DNA of 64,000 nt, from the NCBI RefSeq assembly GCF_010728725.1, contig NZ_AP022606.1:1364001-1428000 (forward strand). The letters are read 5' to 3'. The notes beneath the pieces were generated by a model. The model was not told where the DNA came from. It saw only the letters and a list, made by a program, of their open reading frames with translations, and ran no database searches. Source of the DNA: Mycobacterium branderi (lineage in GTDB: Bacteria > Actinomycetota > Actinomycetes > Mycobacteriales > Mycobacteriaceae). Below, one piece after another: positions 26,722 to 37,243 of this stretch; the stretch's first letter is position 1; each line of letters starts with the position of its first letter. The translations under genes were made by a program, and so were the position numbers.

Positions 26722-28038
26722 TCAGGCGGCAGTCAAGCGGGCGATCGACCGCAGCGGTATCGGCAGCCAGCCGGGCCGGTGACGCGACTCGTAGCCGGTC
26801 TCGTAGACCGCCTTGTCCAGCTCGTAGGCGGCCAGCACCGCCGACGAGTCGCGCGGGTCGACGCCGGACGCGGCGGCGTAACCGTCGCAAAACGCCGTCT
26901 GGTTGCGTTCGACCCACTCGCGGGCCCGCGCGGCCAGCTGCTTGTCGGCGGCCTGGTCCACCAACTGCCCGTAGGCGGCGTATTCGAACGAGCGCAGCAC
27001 GCCGGCCACGTCGCGCAGCGGGGAATCCGGCGCGCGACGCTCCTCCAGCGGCTGGCCCGGCTCACCCTCGAAGTCGATCAGCAGCCAGGTCTCCGGGGTG
27101 CGCAGCACCTGGCCCAGATGCAAGTCGCCGTGGATGCGCTGCACGGTGATGGTCTCGTGCGCCAGCTTGCCGAACTGCTCCTCGATGGTCGTCACGTACT
27201 CCCCCAGCTCGGGCACGGTGGCCGCCGTCGCCGCCAATCGGGCCAGCATGTTCTCGACCGGGAACGTGCCCTGTTCGGTGCCCAGCGTTTCGGCCAGCGT
27301 GGCGTGCACCGAGGCGACGGCCTCGCCGAGCCGGTGGGCTTCGCCGGCGAAGTCGCCGCCCACCTCGTGGGCGTACAGGTCGCCCTCGGCGAACAGATCC
27401 CGCACGCTGGCGGTCGCCATCGCCCATCCCTCGGCCGCGTTGGCGGCATACTCGGTCGCCATGCCGAGCGACCAGGACGCGCCCTGGTCCCCGGTCAACT
27501 CATAGCTGCCGAGCAGCCGGGCCACGTGCGGATTGCCGGCGCGCGCCAGCACGCGGTTCAGCTCGACGTCGGGGTTGACGCCGGGAATCACTCGGCGGAA
27601 CACCTTGAGGATGGCGTCGCGGTCGAAGATCACGCTGGTGTTGCTCTGCTCGGCATCCGACATCCGCGGGTGCGCTTCCAACGGCAGCGTGGCGTCCGGC
27701 TCCTTGGCGAAGGCCACGTTGCCGCGCGTCGCCGAGGCGTCGATCAACGACAGCAGGGTCTTGGCGGCGGCCGGGTCGTAAAGCGCGTCATAGGCGGTGC
27801 GGTCGTTGTCGGCGCCGATGGTGGCGACGCTGCTGTATTCGACGACGGGCGTGACGTCCCAGCTGACGATCACTTGATAGCGCTCCGCTGAACCGTCGGC
27901 GTAGCTGACGTCGACCAGTGCCAGGTCGAGATCGTCGCCCAGCGGGATCACCAGGCCCGCTTCGGCGGTGGACAGTTCGCGGTTGCGTCCGGCGTACCAG
28001 CGTTGCTGCGGAAGCCATTCTGACCACGGCAAATTCAT
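26722..28038 (-). CDS. mak: maltokinase
   Basis: 438-residue kinase that phosphorylates maltose to maltose-1-phosphate with ATP, feeding GlgE alpha-glucan synthesis. The eukaryotic-like kinase fold is recognisable from the [10 protein letters not shown] catalytic loop (His303, Asp305) and [15 protein letters not shown] (Asp322). The N-terminal cap region begins [16 protein letters not shown]. It overlaps treS by 4 bp (ATGA), and in other actinobacteria TreS and Mak form a complex. Corresponds to Rv0127, slightly shorter. Confidence 0.96.
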   Translation of the reverse strand: MNLPWSEWLPQQRWYAGRNRELSTAEAGLVIPLGDDLDLALVDVSYADGSAERYQVIVSWDVTPVVEYSSVATIGADNDRTAYDALYDPAAAKTLLSLIDASATRGNVAFAKEPDATLPLEAHPRMSDAEQSNTSVIFDRDAILKVFRRVIPGVNPDVELNRVLARAGNPHVARLLGSYELTGDQGASWSLGMATEYAANAAEGWAMATASVRDLFAEGDLYAHEVGGDFAGEAHRLGEAVASVHATLAETLGTEQGTFPVENMLARLAATAATVPELGEYVTTIEEQFGKLAHETITVQRIHGDLHLGQVLRTPETWLLIDFEGEPGQPLEERRAPDSPLRDVAGVLRSFEYAAYGQLVDQAADKQLAARAREWVERNQTAFCDGYAAASGVDPRDSSAVLAAYELDKAVYETGYESRHRPGWLPIPLRSIARLTAA

Positions 28039-29840
28039 TGCGACTCCTCAGACTCGCGCAGCTGAAACCAGTAAAACCCGTTTCCCGGCAAGGTCAGCAG
28101 ATATGGCAGCTGGCCTATGGATGGGAATTCCACATGGCCGGTCAATTCAATCGGCGTATAGCCGCTCCAGTGCTGCAGGTTCAATTCGATGGGTTGCGGG
28201 AAGCGGGACAGGTTGTTGACGCACAGCACCACGTCGTCGTCGGCTTGGCGCACGTAGGCCAGCACCGACGGGTTGGATCCGCCCATTTCCTCGAACGTCC
28301 CGACCGCAAACGCGCTGTGACGGCGTCGCACCGCCAGCATGGTGCGAGTCCAGTTGAGCAACGACGTCGAGGTGTCCCGCTGTGCCTCCACGTTGACGGC
28401 CTGATAGCCGTAGACCGGGTCCTGGATCGGCGGCAGGTAGAGCCGACCCGGGTTGGCGGTGGAGAAGCCGGCGTTGCGGTCCGGCGTCCACTGCATCGGG
28501 GTGCGAACCCCGTCGCGGTCACCGAGCCAGATGACGTCGCCCATGCCGATTTCGTCGCCGTAGTAGAGCACCGGCGAGCCGGGCAGCGACAGCAGCAGCG
28601 CGGTGAACAACTCCATCTGGTCGCGATCTTTCTCCAGCAGCGACGCCAGCCTGCGGCGAATACCCACATTCGCCTTCATCCGCGGGTCTTTGGCGTACTC
28701 GGAGTACATGTAGTCCCGCTCTTCGTCGGTGACCATCTCCAGCGTCAACTCGTCGTGGTTGCGCAGGAAAATCCCCCACTGCGCCATCTTCGGGATGGGC
28801 GGCGTCTGGGCCAGGATCTCCGAGATCGGGAACCGCGACTCGCGGCGAACGGCCATGAAGATGCGGGGCATCAGCGGGAAGTGGAACGCCATGTGGCATT
28901 CGTCGCCGCCGGTGTCGGGGTCGCCGAAATACTCGACGACGTCGCTGGGCCACTGGTTGGCCTCCGCCAACAGCACCCGGCCCGGGAACTCGTCGTCGAC
29001 CACTTTGCGGACACGCTTGAGGAAGGCGTGCGTTTCGGGCAAGTTCTCGCAGTTGGTGCCCTCGCGCTCGAACAGGTACGGCACGGCGTCCAGCCGGAAC
29101 CCGTCGATGCCGAGGTCCAGCCAAAACCGCATGACGTCGAGCATCGCCTCCTGAACGGCGGGGTTGTCGTAGTTCAGGTCGGGCTGATGCGAGAAGAACC
29201 GGTGCCAGTAGAACTGGCGGCGCACCGGATCGTAGGTCCAGTTGGATTCCTCGGTGTCGACGAAGATGATCCGCGCGTCGGCGTAGCGATCGCTGGTGTC
29301 GCTCCACACGTAGTAATCCCCGTACGGCCCGTCAGGGTCGTGGCGAGATTCCTGGAACCAGGGGTGCGAGTCCGACGTGTGGTTCATCACCAAGTCGGTG
29401 ATGATTCGGATGCCGCGGCGGTGCGCGGCGTCGACCAGCGCGACGAAGTCGTCGACGGTCCCGAACTCCGGCAGCACCTTGTAGAAGTCGCGGATGTCGT
29501 AGCCGCCGTCGCGCAGCGGCGAGTCGTAGAACGGCGGCAGCCAGATGCAGTCGATGCCCAGCCATTGCAGGTAGTCGAGGCGCTCCATGAGCCCGCGCAG
29601 GTCACCGAACCCGTCGGCGTTGGAGTCGTAGAACGCCCGGACCAGCACTTCGTAGAAGACCGCGTGCTTGTACCAGGTCGGGTCGGCGGGCAGGACGGCG
29701 GCGTCGGCGAAGTCGTCGGCACTGGGGTGCTCGACGACGCCCGCTTGGACGTGGCTGCCCTCGGTCGGATCGTGTTCGACGCTGTTGTCGGCCTCGTTAG
29801 TCAAATCCACAGTTTTTCGCGTACCCCACACCGGACACAC
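28035..29840 (-). CDS. treS: trehalose synthase/amylase TreS
   Basis: 601-residue GH13 enzyme that interconverts trehalose and maltose. With the GTG at 29840 as residue 1, the GH13 residues are Asp251 (GFRLDAVPY, nucleophile), Glu293 (LLAEANQW, acid/base) and Asp363 (RNHDEL). The (beta/alpha)8 core begins near [15 protein letters not shown] and the C-terminal beta-domain ends at NGFYWFQL. The start is uncertain: GTG at codon 12 or TTG at codon 14 would match the Rv0126 N-terminus (NEA...SVEH) better. It lies upstream of mak in one transcription unit that supplies maltose to the GlgE pathway. Confidence 0.96.
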   Translation of the reverse strand: MCPVWGTRKTVDLTNEADNSVEHDPTEGSHVQAGVVEHPSADDFADAAVLPADPTWYKHAVFYEVLVRAFYDSNADGFGDLRGLMERLDYLQWLGIDCIWLPPFYDSPLRDGGYDIRDFYKVLPEFGTVDDFVALVDAAHRRGIRIITDLVMNHTSDSHPWFQESRHDPDGPYGDYYVWSDTSDRYADARIIFVDTEESNWTYDPVRRQFYWHRFFSHQPDLNYDNPAVQEAMLDVMRFWLDLGIDGFRLDAVPYLFEREGTNCENLPETHAFLKRVRKVVDDEFPGRVLLAEANQWPSDVVEYFGDPDTGGDECHMAFHFPLMPRIFMAVRRESRFPISEILAQTPPIPKMAQWGIFLRNHDELTLEMVTDEERDYMYSEYAKDPRMKANVGIRRRLASLLEKDRDQMELFTALLLSLPGSPVLYYGDEIGMGDVIWLGDRDGVRTPMQWTPDRNAGFSTANPGRLYLPPIQDPVYGYQAVNVEAQRDTSTSLLNWTRTMLAVRRRHSAFAVGTFEEMGGSNPSVLAYVRQADDDVVLCVNNLSRFPQPIELNLQHWSGYTPIELTGHVEFPSIGQLPYLLTLPGNGFYWFQLRESEESQ

Positions 29841-29900
29841 GGAATCGTCTGCGGCACGCCATCTTTGAGCGATACCTGCCAGTCGATATCCGCACTGATG

Positions 29901-30959
29901 TCAGCCGGGCGGCCCCGGTGCCAACGTCACGTTGGCGGTGCGCGGACCGCCCGCACCGCTTTGCAGCCCCAGCGCGATCGTGTCGCCAGGGTGGTGCTGG
30001 TCAAGGATATTCGTCAGCGCGGTGGCCGAGTTGACCGGGTTGTTGTCCACCGAGACGATCCGGTCCCCCGGCATGACTCCGGCCTGGGCCGCCGGAGCGT
30101 CGCGCAACACCCGCACCACCGCCGCGCCCTGGCCGCCTTGCGCGTCGGAGACGCCGACACCGAGGAAACCCGTCGGGCCGATATGCACCGTCGGCGACGC
30201 CGCACCCGAGCGGATCTGCCCGGCGATGGCCATGGCCTGGTTGATCGGGATCGCGAAACCCTCGCCGCGGCCCAGCTTGTAGTTCTCCGACGCGGCGGTG
30301 TTCATCCCGATCACCTGGTTGCCGGCGTTGACCGTGGGGCCGCCGGAGTCGCCCGGCCGGATCGGCGCGTCGACCTGGATCAGCCCGTTGAGGGTCTCCG
30401 AGCTGCCGGTCAGCGAGTCCGACGCCGACACGGTCTGGTTCAGCGCGACGACCTTGCCGGACACCGCGCTGGGAGTTCCGCCGGCACCGCCGGCATTGCC
30501 GAGCGAGACGATCGGGTCGCCGACCGCCACCGCCGAAGAGTCGCCCACGTTGGCCACCGGCAACCCGGACGCGCCGCCCAGTTGCAGCACCGCAATGTCA
30601 TGGGTGCGGTCGTAGCCGATCACCTCGACGGGGTAGGTCTGGTTGTTGCCGATGTCGCGTGCGCTGATGTCGGTGGCCCCGGCGATGACATGGTTGTTGG
30701 TGAGCACCACACCGTTGGGGTCGATCACGATGCCGGTGCCCGCGCCCACCGCGCTCTGGTAGCCCATCTTGGTGTCGATGTCGACGATCTGCGGACCAAC
30801 CTGCGACACCGTGGCCAGCGGGTCGGCCGGCGGGTTGGGCGCTGCAGGGGCAAACGGCGACGCGTATGCCGGCGCGGCCGCCAAGACCACTGCCAGTACC
30901 GACGCCACACTGAGTAACCACGACCACCACTGCGATGTTGGGCGGTGTGATCCGCTCAT
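29901..30959 (-). CDS. pepA: secreted trypsin-like serine protease PepA
   Basis: 352-residue exported HtrA-like protease. A signal peptide (SWLLSVASVLAVVLAAAPAYA) is followed by a trypsin-like domain with catalytic His90 (LTNNHVIAG), Asp121 (HDIAVLQL) and Ser205 (RPGDSGGP), and a C-terminal PDZ domain (about 255-345, GVMPGDRIVSVDNNPV). ATG 30959 has AGGAGG 8 bases upstream. Corresponds to Rv0125 (Mtb32A), the antigen used in the M72 fusion. The PE_PGRS2 gene that precedes it in M. tuberculosis is absent. Confidence 0.95.
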   Translation of the reverse strand: MSGSHRPTSQWWSWLLSVASVLAVVLAAAPAYASPFAPAAPNPPADPLATVSQVGPQIVDIDTKMGYQSAVGAGTGIVIDPNGVVLTNNHVIAGATDISARDIGNNQTYPVEVIGYDRTHDIAVLQLGGASGLPVANVGDSSAVAVGDPIVSLGNAGGAGGTPSAVSGKVVALNQTVSASDSLTGSSETLNGLIQVDAPIRPGDSGGPTVNAGNQVIGMNTAASENYKLGRGEGFAIPINQAMAIAGQIRSGAASPTVHIGPTGFLGVGVSDAQGGQGAAVVRVLRDAPAAQAGVMPGDRIVSVDNNPVNSATALTNILDQHHPGDTIALGLQSGAGGPRTANVTLAPGPPG

Positions 30960-31080
30960 CCCGTCACCTCCTGCAAGGGTCAAGCCGTATTGCACGGTTT
31001 TTCGCAGCATACGGTGTCGACACCGGCTAGGGAGTAACCGCGGCGCCGTCTTGGCAAACTGAGCCGCCCGGAGTAATACG

Positions 31081-31506
31081 GTGGGCCTCGTGGTCGACTT
31101 CGACCCGAAGACCAGCTTTGCTTCGGCATCGGTGGCGCGGCTGGCGACCGTCGCGCCCGACGGCACGCCGCACCTGGTGCCGGTGGTGTTCGCGCTTCGT
31201 TTGTCGCGCGACGACGTCGTCTACACCGCGGTGGACGCCAAGCCCAAGTCCACCCGGCGGCTGCGCCGGCTGGCCAACATCGAGCACAATCCCCGGGTCA
31301 GCGTGCTCGTCGACCACTACGCCGACGACTGGGCGCAGTTGTGGTGGGTCCGCGCCGACGGCATCGCGCGGATCCACCGAACGGGCAACGCGCTGCAGGC
31401 CGGCTACGACTTGTTGCGTGCCAAATACCCCCAGTACCAATCGGTTCCGCTGGACGGCCCGGTGATCGCCGTCGCGGTCCGGCGGTGGAGCAGCTGGCAT
31501 GCCTGA
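31081..31506 (+). CDS. PPOX-class F420-dependent oxidoreductase-like protein (Rv0121c-like)
   Basis: 141-residue split-barrel flavin/F420-binding protein: [40 protein letters not shown], then [20 protein letters not shown]. This is the TIGR03668 pattern of F420-binding PPOX-class proteins. The GTG at 31081 starts 121 bp from pepA. It is followed by fusA2, as in Rv0121c-Rv0120c. The substrate is not known; the Lys/Ser/Arg cluster of KPKSTRRL is the likely cofactor phosphate contact. Confidence 0.88.
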   Translation: MGLVVDFDPKTSFASASVARLATVAPDGTPHLVPVVFALRLSRDDVVYTAVDAKPKSTRRLRRLANIEHNPRVSVLVDHYADDWAQLWWVRADGIARIHRTGNALQAGYDLLRAKYPQYQSVPLDGPVIAVAVRRWSSWHA

Positions 31507-31595
31507 CTGTCCGTGTTTTCGAAAGCCTTGTGCTGCGTGGGGGCAAAGGAGAAAGGTGGCGTACTAAGCGAGGCGGGTACGAGGAGAAACACGTC

Positions 31596-33731
31596 ATGGC
31601 AGACAAGGCGAATACATCCCAAGGCGCAGGAGCCGCTCCCACCGCGGACAGTCCGGGCGCGATCCGCAACGTGGTGCTGGTCGGCCCGTCCGGCGGCGGC
31701 AAGACGACGCTTGTCGAGGCGCTGCTGGTGGCTTCCGGCGTGTTGTCGCGGGCCGGCACCGTCGCCGACGGGAACACGGTCTGCGACTACGACGACGCCG
31801 AAATCCGGCAGCAGCGCTCGGTCGGGCTCGCGCTGGCGTCACTGGCCCACAACGGCATCAAGATCAACCTGATCGACACCCCGGGATACGCCGATTTCGT
31901 CGGCGAACTGCGGGCCGGGCTGCGGGCCGCGGACTGCGCGCTGTTCGTGATCGCGGCCAACGAGGGTGTCGACGAGCCGACCAAGTCGCTGTGGCAGGAG
32001 TGCAGCCAGGTCGGCATGCCCCGCGCGGTGGTGATCACCAAACTCGACCACGCCCGCGCCAACTACCACAGCGCGCTGTCGGCGGCGCAAGATGCCTTCG
32101 GCGACAAGGTGTTACCGCTGTACCTGCCGGCCGGCAACGGCCTGATCGGCCTGCTGTCGCAGACGCATTACGAATACGACGGCAGCAAGCGGACCACGCA
32201 TCCGCCGGACGCGTCGTACGCCGACCAGATCGAAGAGCTTCGCGGCTCTTTGATCGAAGGGATCATCGAGGAGTCCGAGGACGAGTCGCTGATGGACCGC
32301 TACCTCGGCGGCGAGACCATCGACGAGTCGGTGCTGATCGAGGACCTGGAGAAGGCGGTCGCGCGGGGTTCGTTCTTCCCGGTGATCCCGGTGTGCAGCG
32401 CGACCTGCGTGGGGACGCTGGAGTTGCTCGAGATCGCCACCCGCGGATTCCCGTCGCCGCTGGAACATCCACTGCCGGAGGTCTTTACGCCGCAGGGCGC
32501 ATCGCACGCCAAACTGACCTGCGACCCCGACGGGCCGCTGCTTGCCGAGGTGGTGAAGACGACGTCGGACGCGTATGTCGGCAGGGTGAGCCTGGTCCGG
32601 GTGTTCTCCGGGACCATCAGGCCCGACACGACCGTTCACGTGTCGGGCCATTTTGCGTCGTTCTTCGGTGAGGCAAACAGCCACGCTGACCACGACGAGG
32701 ACGAACGTATCGGCGCGCTGTCGTTCCCGCTCGGCAAGCAGCAGCGGCCGGCACCTGTGGTGCTGGCCGGCGACATCTGCGCGATCGGAAAGCTCAGCCG
32801 GGCGGAAACCGGGGACACGCTGTCCGACAAGGCCGAGCCGCTTGTGCTGAAACCCTGGACGATGCCCGAGCCGCTCCTGCCGGTGGCCGTCAAGGCCCAC
32901 GCCAAGACCGACGAGGACAAGCTGTCGGTGGGGCTGGGACGGTTGGCGGCTGAGGACCCGACGCTGCGGATCGAGCAAAACCAGGAGACCCACCAGATTG
33001 TGCTGTGGTGCATGGGCGAGGCGCATGCCGGCGTGGTCCTCGACGGCCTGGCCAACCGCTACGGCGTCACAGTGGACACGGTGGAACTGCGGGTACCGCT
33101 GCGGGAAACGTTCGCCGGCATGGCGAAAGGCCATGGCCGCCACATCAAGCAGTCCGGCGGGCACGGCCAGTACGGAGTGTGCGACATCGAAGTCGAGCCG
33201 CTACCGGAGGGCTCCGGGTTCGAGTTCGTCGACAAGGTAGTCGGTGGCGCGGTGCCACGGCAGTTCATCCCCAGCGTGGAGAAGGGCGTGCGCGCGCAAA
33301 TGGAAAAGGGGGTGGCGGCCGGCTATCCGGTGGTCGACATCCGGGTCACGCTGCTGGACGGCAAGGCGCACAGCGTCGACTCGTCGGATTTCGCGTTCCA
33401 GATGGCCGGCGCGCTGGCGTTGAAGGAAGCAGCCGCAGCCACCAAGGTGATCCTGCTCGAGCCGATCGACGAGATCTCGGTGCTGGTGCCCGACGATCTG
33501 GTGGGCGCGGTGATGGGTGATCTGTCCGGACGCCGGGGCCGGGTACTGGGCACCGACACCGCGGGCAACGAGCGCACGTTGGTGAAAGCCGAAGTGCCGC
33601 AAGTGGAATTGACCCGCTACGCCATCGACTTGCGGTCGCTGTCGCACGGCGCCGCGTCGTTCACCCGGTCGTTCGTCCGCTACGAGCCGATGCCGGAATC
33701 CGTTGCCTCCAAGGTGAAGACCGCGAGCTAA
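31596..33731 (+). CDS. fusA2: elongation factor G-like protein FusA2
   Basis: 711-residue translational GTPase resembling EF-G. G1 is VGPSGGGKTTLVEAL (30-44), G3 DTPGYADF and G4 TKLDHA, in which the usual NKxD Asn is Thr. The switch I segment reads RSVGLALAS instead of the RGITI sequence of canonical EF-G, as seen in FusA2-type paralogues, so it is probably not the main translocase. Domains II-V follow, with QSGGHGQYGVCDIEVEP in domain IV and RRGRVLG in domain V. The ATG at 31596 has GAGGAG 9 bases upstream. Corresponds to Rv0120c (714 residues). Confidence 0.94.
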   Translation: MADKANTSQGAGAAPTADSPGAIRNVVLVGPSGGGKTTLVEALLVASGVLSRAGTVADGNTVCDYDDAEIRQQRSVGLALASLAHNGIKINLIDTPGYADFVGELRAGLRAADCALFVIAANEGVDEPTKSLWQECSQVGMPRAVVITKLDHARANYHSALSAAQDAFGDKVLPLYLPAGNGLIGLLSQTHYEYDGSKRTTHPPDASYADQIEELRGSLIEGIIEESEDESLMDRYLGGETIDESVLIEDLEKAVARGSFFPVIPVCSATCVGTLELLEIATRGFPSPLEHPLPEVFTPQGASHAKLTCDPDGPLLAEVVKTTSDAYVGRVSLVRVFSGTIRPDTTVHVSGHFASFFGEANSHADHDEDERIGALSFPLGKQQRPAPVVLAGDICAIGKLSRAETGDTLSDKAEPLVLKPWTMPEPLLPVAVKAHAKTDEDKLSVGLGRLAAEDPTLRIEQNQETHQIVLWCMGEAHAGVVLDGLANRYGVTVDTVELRVPLRETFAGMAKGHGRHIKQSGGHGQYGVCDIEVEPLPEGSGFEFVDKVVGGAVPRQFIPSVEKGVRAQMEKGVAAGYPVVDIRVTLLDGKAHSVDSSDFAFQMAGALALKEAAAATKVILLEPIDEISVLVPDDLVGAVMGDLSGRRGRVLGTDTAGNERTLVKAEVPQVELTRYAIDLRSLSHGAASFTRSFVRYEPMPESVASKVKTAS

Positions 33732-33967
33732 CACCTTCGGCGTAGGTGTCGCGCTGCACGTCGATCGACACCAATGCCGCGGAACGCGAATGCGGACGCG
33801 TGTATGGATCGTTCATGACGTTCGGTCTAACACAACGGGGCGATCCCGCGCTTGCCCATCCGGTCGGCTGTTGGCCGGCCACCTCGTCGGATGTCGCCGA
33901 TTTGTAACCAAAAACGTTTGCTGAACGACAGTTAGGGTATGTATTGAAGTAGCAGAATCTCGAAGGG
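33732..33967 (+). promoter_or_regulatory. fusA2-ldtA intergenic region
   Basis: 236 bp with no credible gene. An AT-richer stretch near 33925-33955 (GGTATGTATTGAAGTAGCAG) just upstream of the ldtA ATG is the likely promoter area; no operator palindrome or terminator stem was recognised. Confidence 0.3.
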
Positions 33968-34732
33968 ATGGCCACGATGCGTAGAGCGGTTCGACATGTG
34001 CTGGTCGCGGCAGCGGTTGCCGCGCTGGCACTCGCGGGATCGGCCAGCCCCAGCGTGGCCGCAATCGCACCGCCGCACCCCACCCCCTCCGTCGCCTCCA
34101 TCCAACCGGCCAACGGCGCAGTGGTCGGCGTGGCCCACCCGGTCATCGTCACGTTCACCGGCCCGGTCGCCGACCGCGCCGCCGCAGAGCGGTCGATCAA
34201 GGTCAGCTCGCCGACCCACACCACGGGACGATTCAGCTGGGACAATGACCACGTCGTGCAATGGATTCCCGAGACCTACTGGCCTTCCCACAGCCACGTG
34301 GCCGTCGAGGTGCACGGCCTGTCAACGGGCTTCGACACCGGCGACGAAGTATTAGCTGTCGCCAGCATTTCCGCGCACACGTTCACCGTGAGCGTAAACG
34401 GTGAGGTACTGCGCACCATGCCGGCGTCGATGGGTAAACCCAGTCGCCCCACGCCGATCGGGTCGTTCACCGCACTGTCGAAGGAACGGACCGTCACGTT
34501 CGACTCCCGGACCATCGGCATACCGCTGAGCTCGCCGGAGGGCTATCTGATCCAGGGCCAGTACGCTGTGCGGGTCACCTGGAGCGGTGTCTACGTGCAC
34601 TCGGCGCCGTGGTCGGTGGACTCGCAAGGATACGCCAACGTCAGCCACGGCTGCATCAACCTGAGCCCCGACAACGCCGCCTGGTATTTCGACACCGTGC
34701 ATATCGGAGACCCGATCGAAGTCGTGGCGTAA
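33968..34732 (+). CDS. ldtA: L,D-transpeptidase LdtA (LdtMt1)
   Basis: 254-residue exported enzyme that makes 3-3 cross-links in peptidoglycan. The signal peptide is residues 1-31 (VLVAAAVAALALAGSAS). An Ig-like domain (SVASIQPANGAVVGVAHP) precedes the YkuD catalytic domain with YVHSAPWSV and SHGCINLSP; the nucleophile is Cys229 and the partner His227. The sequence follows M. tuberculosis LdtMt1 (Rv0116c) closely through PASMGKPSRPTPIGSF. ATG 33968 or 33977 may be the start. Its M. tuberculosis neighbours oxyS and oxcA are missing. Confidence 0.96.
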   Translation: MATMRRAVRHVLVAAAVAALALAGSASPSVAAIAPPHPTPSVASIQPANGAVVGVAHPVIVTFTGPVADRAAAERSIKVSSPTHTTGRFSWDNDHVVQWIPETYWPSHSHVAVEVHGLSTGFDTGDEVLAVASISAHTFTVSVNGEVLRTMPASMGKPSRPTPIGSFTALSKERTVTFDSRTIGIPLSSPEGYLIQGQYAVRVTWSGVYVHSAPWSVDSQGYANVSHGCINLSPDNAAWYFDTVHIGDPIEVVA

Positions 34733-34736
34733 CAGC

Positions 34737-36053
34737 CTAGAACTGGCCGCAATTAGGTGTTGTCGCAACACCGTTGAACCGGCCCGCGATCCACTGCATC
34801 GCCGGTTCACCGTCGACCAGCATCGGCAACGCATGGTTGATCACGAGCTTGTTGAGAAACGGCGGCTCCTCGTTGGTGCGGAATTCCACGTCGGCGCCCT
34901 GCGCGCACCAGTCGCGGCCCAGCTGATTGGCGGCCGTCCACGGCACCAGCGGATCGAAACGATTGCTGTTGATCAGAACCGGCGCATTGGGTTTGTAGCG
35001 TCCGATGCGCTGCAGATCGAACAGCGTCTGAAACGGTTCACGGTGCACCAATTCGTGGATGTCCTCGGTGAAGTACGGCTGCAGATGGCGGAACATGAAC
35101 TTCATCAGGGTTTCCCCGACGCACTGGTGCCGTGTCTTGGCCAGCAGATCCACCCCCCGCGGCGTCAGCTTCTCCCGAATCGCCGCCTCGGCTTCGGGAT
35201 AGGTCGCGATCACCGAGTTGAGCGCATATCCGACCACGCCAACAAGCACGCTGCCGTCGGCGTAAGGAAACAACTCCATCAAATCCGCCGGTGGCGCACC
35301 GGCATAGGTGCCGACCACGTGCAGGTCCGGGCCATAGGCCGACGCGAGCTCGGCGGCTGACGCGGCCGCTCCGCCGCCCTGTGAATAGCCCCAGAAAGCC
35401 ACCGGGCCATGCGGATCCAGCGACGTGTCGGGCAGCCGCATCGCCGCCCGCGCGGCGTCGATCAGTGCCTGCCCCTCGGCCACTCGGCTCACGTACGTGT
35501 GAACCCCTGGGGTGCCTAGACCTTCGTAGTCGGTCATCACCACCGCGAAGCCGCGGGCCACCATCGTCGCGACGAACATCTCTTCGTAGTTGAACATGAT
35601 GTCCAGCCACGGCGACCAGTGAATGCCCTGGTTGACCATCCGCGACGGTGCGCATTGATCGCCCTGGCCCTGCGTCCCGGGGGCATACGCGATCAACGGG
35701 CGCGGCCCTTCGCCCGGCCATGGATTATCCGGTTCGAAGTAGGTGCCGGTGATGGCGTTGGGCCTGCCGCGGGCATCGGTGCTGCGGTACATGATCCGGG
35801 TGCCGGTCGCCACGAACGCACCCAGCTGCCCGGACGGCTCCAGCACCAGGCGCGACGGCTCGGTGCGGATCAGGTCGCCGGGCTGGCCGGGCGGCAGCGG
35901 GTCGGGCGGCGTATAGAACTCGTCGTACTGGCTTTGGTCGCCCTCCTGCTCGAAGTCGACGTCGGCGCGTGCCGGCACTTCGGCGAAACACCATGCGGGA
36001 CAACAGAAGAGCAGAACGGCGGTAAAGGCGGTCAGCGATCGTCCTGCGTGCAC
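34737..36053 (-). CDS. secreted LIP-family lipase
   Basis: About 438 residues. The N-terminus (LTAFTAVLLFCCPAWCFA) is a signal peptide. The alpha/beta hydrolase nucleophile elbow is GYSQGGGAAASAA, preceded by YAPGTQGQGDQCAPS; the pattern and a late NSNRFDPLVPW and NHALPMLVDG fit the secretory lipase (LIP) family, which hydrolyse acylglycerols. Start GTG 36053 is chosen because it begins just before the signal peptide and leaves room for the divergent promoter; the frame remains open to 36203. Convergent with ldtA (4-bp gap). Confidence 0.85.
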   Translation of the reverse strand: MHAGRSLTAFTAVLLFCCPAWCFAEVPARADVDFEQEGDQSQYDEFYTPPDPLPPGQPGDLIRTEPSRLVLEPSGQLGAFVATGTRIMYRSTDARGRPNAITGTYFEPDNPWPGEGPRPLIAYAPGTQGQGDQCAPSRMVNQGIHWSPWLDIMFNYEEMFVATMVARGFAVVMTDYEGLGTPGVHTYVSRVAEGQALIDAARAAMRLPDTSLDPHGPVAFWGYSQGGGAAASAAELASAYGPDLHVVGTYAGAPPADLMELFPYADGSVLVGVVGYALNSVIATYPEAEAAIREKLTPRGVDLLAKTRHQCVGETLMKFMFRHLQPYFTEDIHELVHREPFQTLFDLQRIGRYKPNAPVLINSNRFDPLVPWTAANQLGRDWCAQGADVEFRTNEEPPFLNKLVINHALPMLVDGEPAMQWIAGRFNGVATTPNCGQF

Positions 36054-36201
36054 GCCCGGAGAGTACAGGCCGCGGAGATCGACATTGTGCGTTTTCAGAG
36101 ATTTCCGTATCCGAATCGGGAAATCAGGCTCTCGCCTCGACGGCGGCGCTCCCGTTCCAGCAGTCTGGTAGGGGAGACCGTCCGGGAACAAGGAGTTCGC
36201 C

Positions 36202-37170
36202 ATGCCACCTGCGAAAGCCCGCGCCGTCCGATTCGACCGCTACGGCGGTCGTGATGTGTTGTATGTGGCTGAGATTGACAGGCCATCGCCCGGCGAGGGC
36301 GAAGTACTCGTCGAAGTCATGGCCGCCGGCATCAATCCCGGCGAGGCGGGGATTCGGGTGGGCGCGATGCATGAGATGTTCCCGGCCACCTTTCCCTCCG
36401 GCGAAGGCAGTGACCTGGCCGGTGTCGTGGTCGACGTCGGGCCGGGCGTGACCCAATTCTCGGTCGGTGACGAAGTGCTGGGATTCAGCCTGCGCCGGTC
36501 GAGTCACGCCACCCACACCGTCGTCCCGGTGGAGCAATTGATCCCCAAACCGCCGCAAATGAGTTGGGAGGTCGCGGGTTCGCTCTACGTGGTAGGGGTC
36601 ACCGCCTATGCCGCGGTGCGCGCGGTTGCGCCGCAGCCGGGTGAGACGGTCGCGGTGTCGGCGGCCGCCGGCGGGGTCGGCAGCCTGGTGGTGCAACTGC
36701 TGGTTCAGCGCCGGACGCGGGTGCTCGGTATCGCCTCGGCCCGCAGCGCCGAGTGGTTGCGCAGCCACGGCGTGGTTCCGGTCGAATACGGTGACGGCTT
36801 AGCGGAGCGGCTGCGCGACGCCGCCGCCCCCGATGGCATCGATGCGTTCATCGACCTGTTCGGGCCCGACTATGTCCAGCTTGCCGTCGACCTCGGTGTG
36901 CCCCCGGACCGGATCGAGACCATCATCTCGTTCGCCAAGGCCGCCGAAGTCGGCGCCAAAACCGAAGGCAGCATGGACGCGTCGACGCCGGAAGTGCTGG
37001 CCGAGATGGCCGAGCTGGTGGCCAGCGGCGCAATCGATTTCGACATCGCCGCCACCTATCCCCTCGACCGGGTTGCCGACGCGTATGAACAGCTCGAGCA
37101 GCGGCATACGCACGGCAAAATCGTGCTGCTGCCGCAACCGCTCAACCGATACCAGCCTCGACGATCTTGA
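36202..37170 (+). CDS. NADP-dependent quinone oxidoreductase-like (zinc-less MDR)
   Basis: 322-residue medium-chain dehydrogenase/reductase. The N-terminal GroES-like domain (VMAAGINPGEAGIRVG) lacks catalytic zinc Cys/His ligands, as in quinone oxidoreductases. The Rossmann motif is VSAAAGGVGSLVVQLL, with RSAEWL binding the NADPH phosphate. The C-terminus ends HTHGKIVLLPQ as in the family. It diverges from the lipase gene. Substrate is unknown. Confidence 0.9.
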   Translation: MPPAKARAVRFDRYGGRDVLYVAEIDRPSPGEGEVLVEVMAAGINPGEAGIRVGAMHEMFPATFPSGEGSDLAGVVVDVGPGVTQFSVGDEVLGFSLRRSSHATHTVVPVEQLIPKPPQMSWEVAGSLYVVGVTAYAAVRAVAPQPGETVAVSAAAGGVGSLVVQLLVQRRTRVLGIASARSAEWLRSHGVVPVEYGDGLAERLRDAAAPDGIDAFIDLFGPDYVQLAVDLGVPPDRIETIISFAKAAEVGAKTEGSMDASTPEVLAEMAELVASGAIDFDIAATYPLDRVADAYEQLEQRHTHGKIVLLPQPLNRYQPRRS

Positions 37171-37200
37171 CGACGACCAGCGCAGTGCGTCGAAACCGGG

Positions 37201-37228
37201 CACCCCGGCGGTGGCAGCCGCCGGGGTG
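37201..37228. terminator. GC-rich hairpin between convergent genes
   Basis: CACCCCGGCGG (37201-37211) pairs perfectly with CCGCCGGGGTG (37218-37228) around TGGCAG. It lies between the quinone oxidoreductase end and the end of the leftward small gene. No T-run follows, so it is a structural terminator candidate for either direction. Confidence 0.55.
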
Positions 37229-37243
37229 TCCCGGTCCGACACG

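Noticed and set aside
27918..30917. A 999-codon open frame on the + strand opposite mak, treS and pepA
   Set aside because: Composition is that of a frame mirrored from GC-rich codons (His/Val/Gly/Arg-rich, no domain), and the minus strand carries three well-known enzymes with intact motifs.
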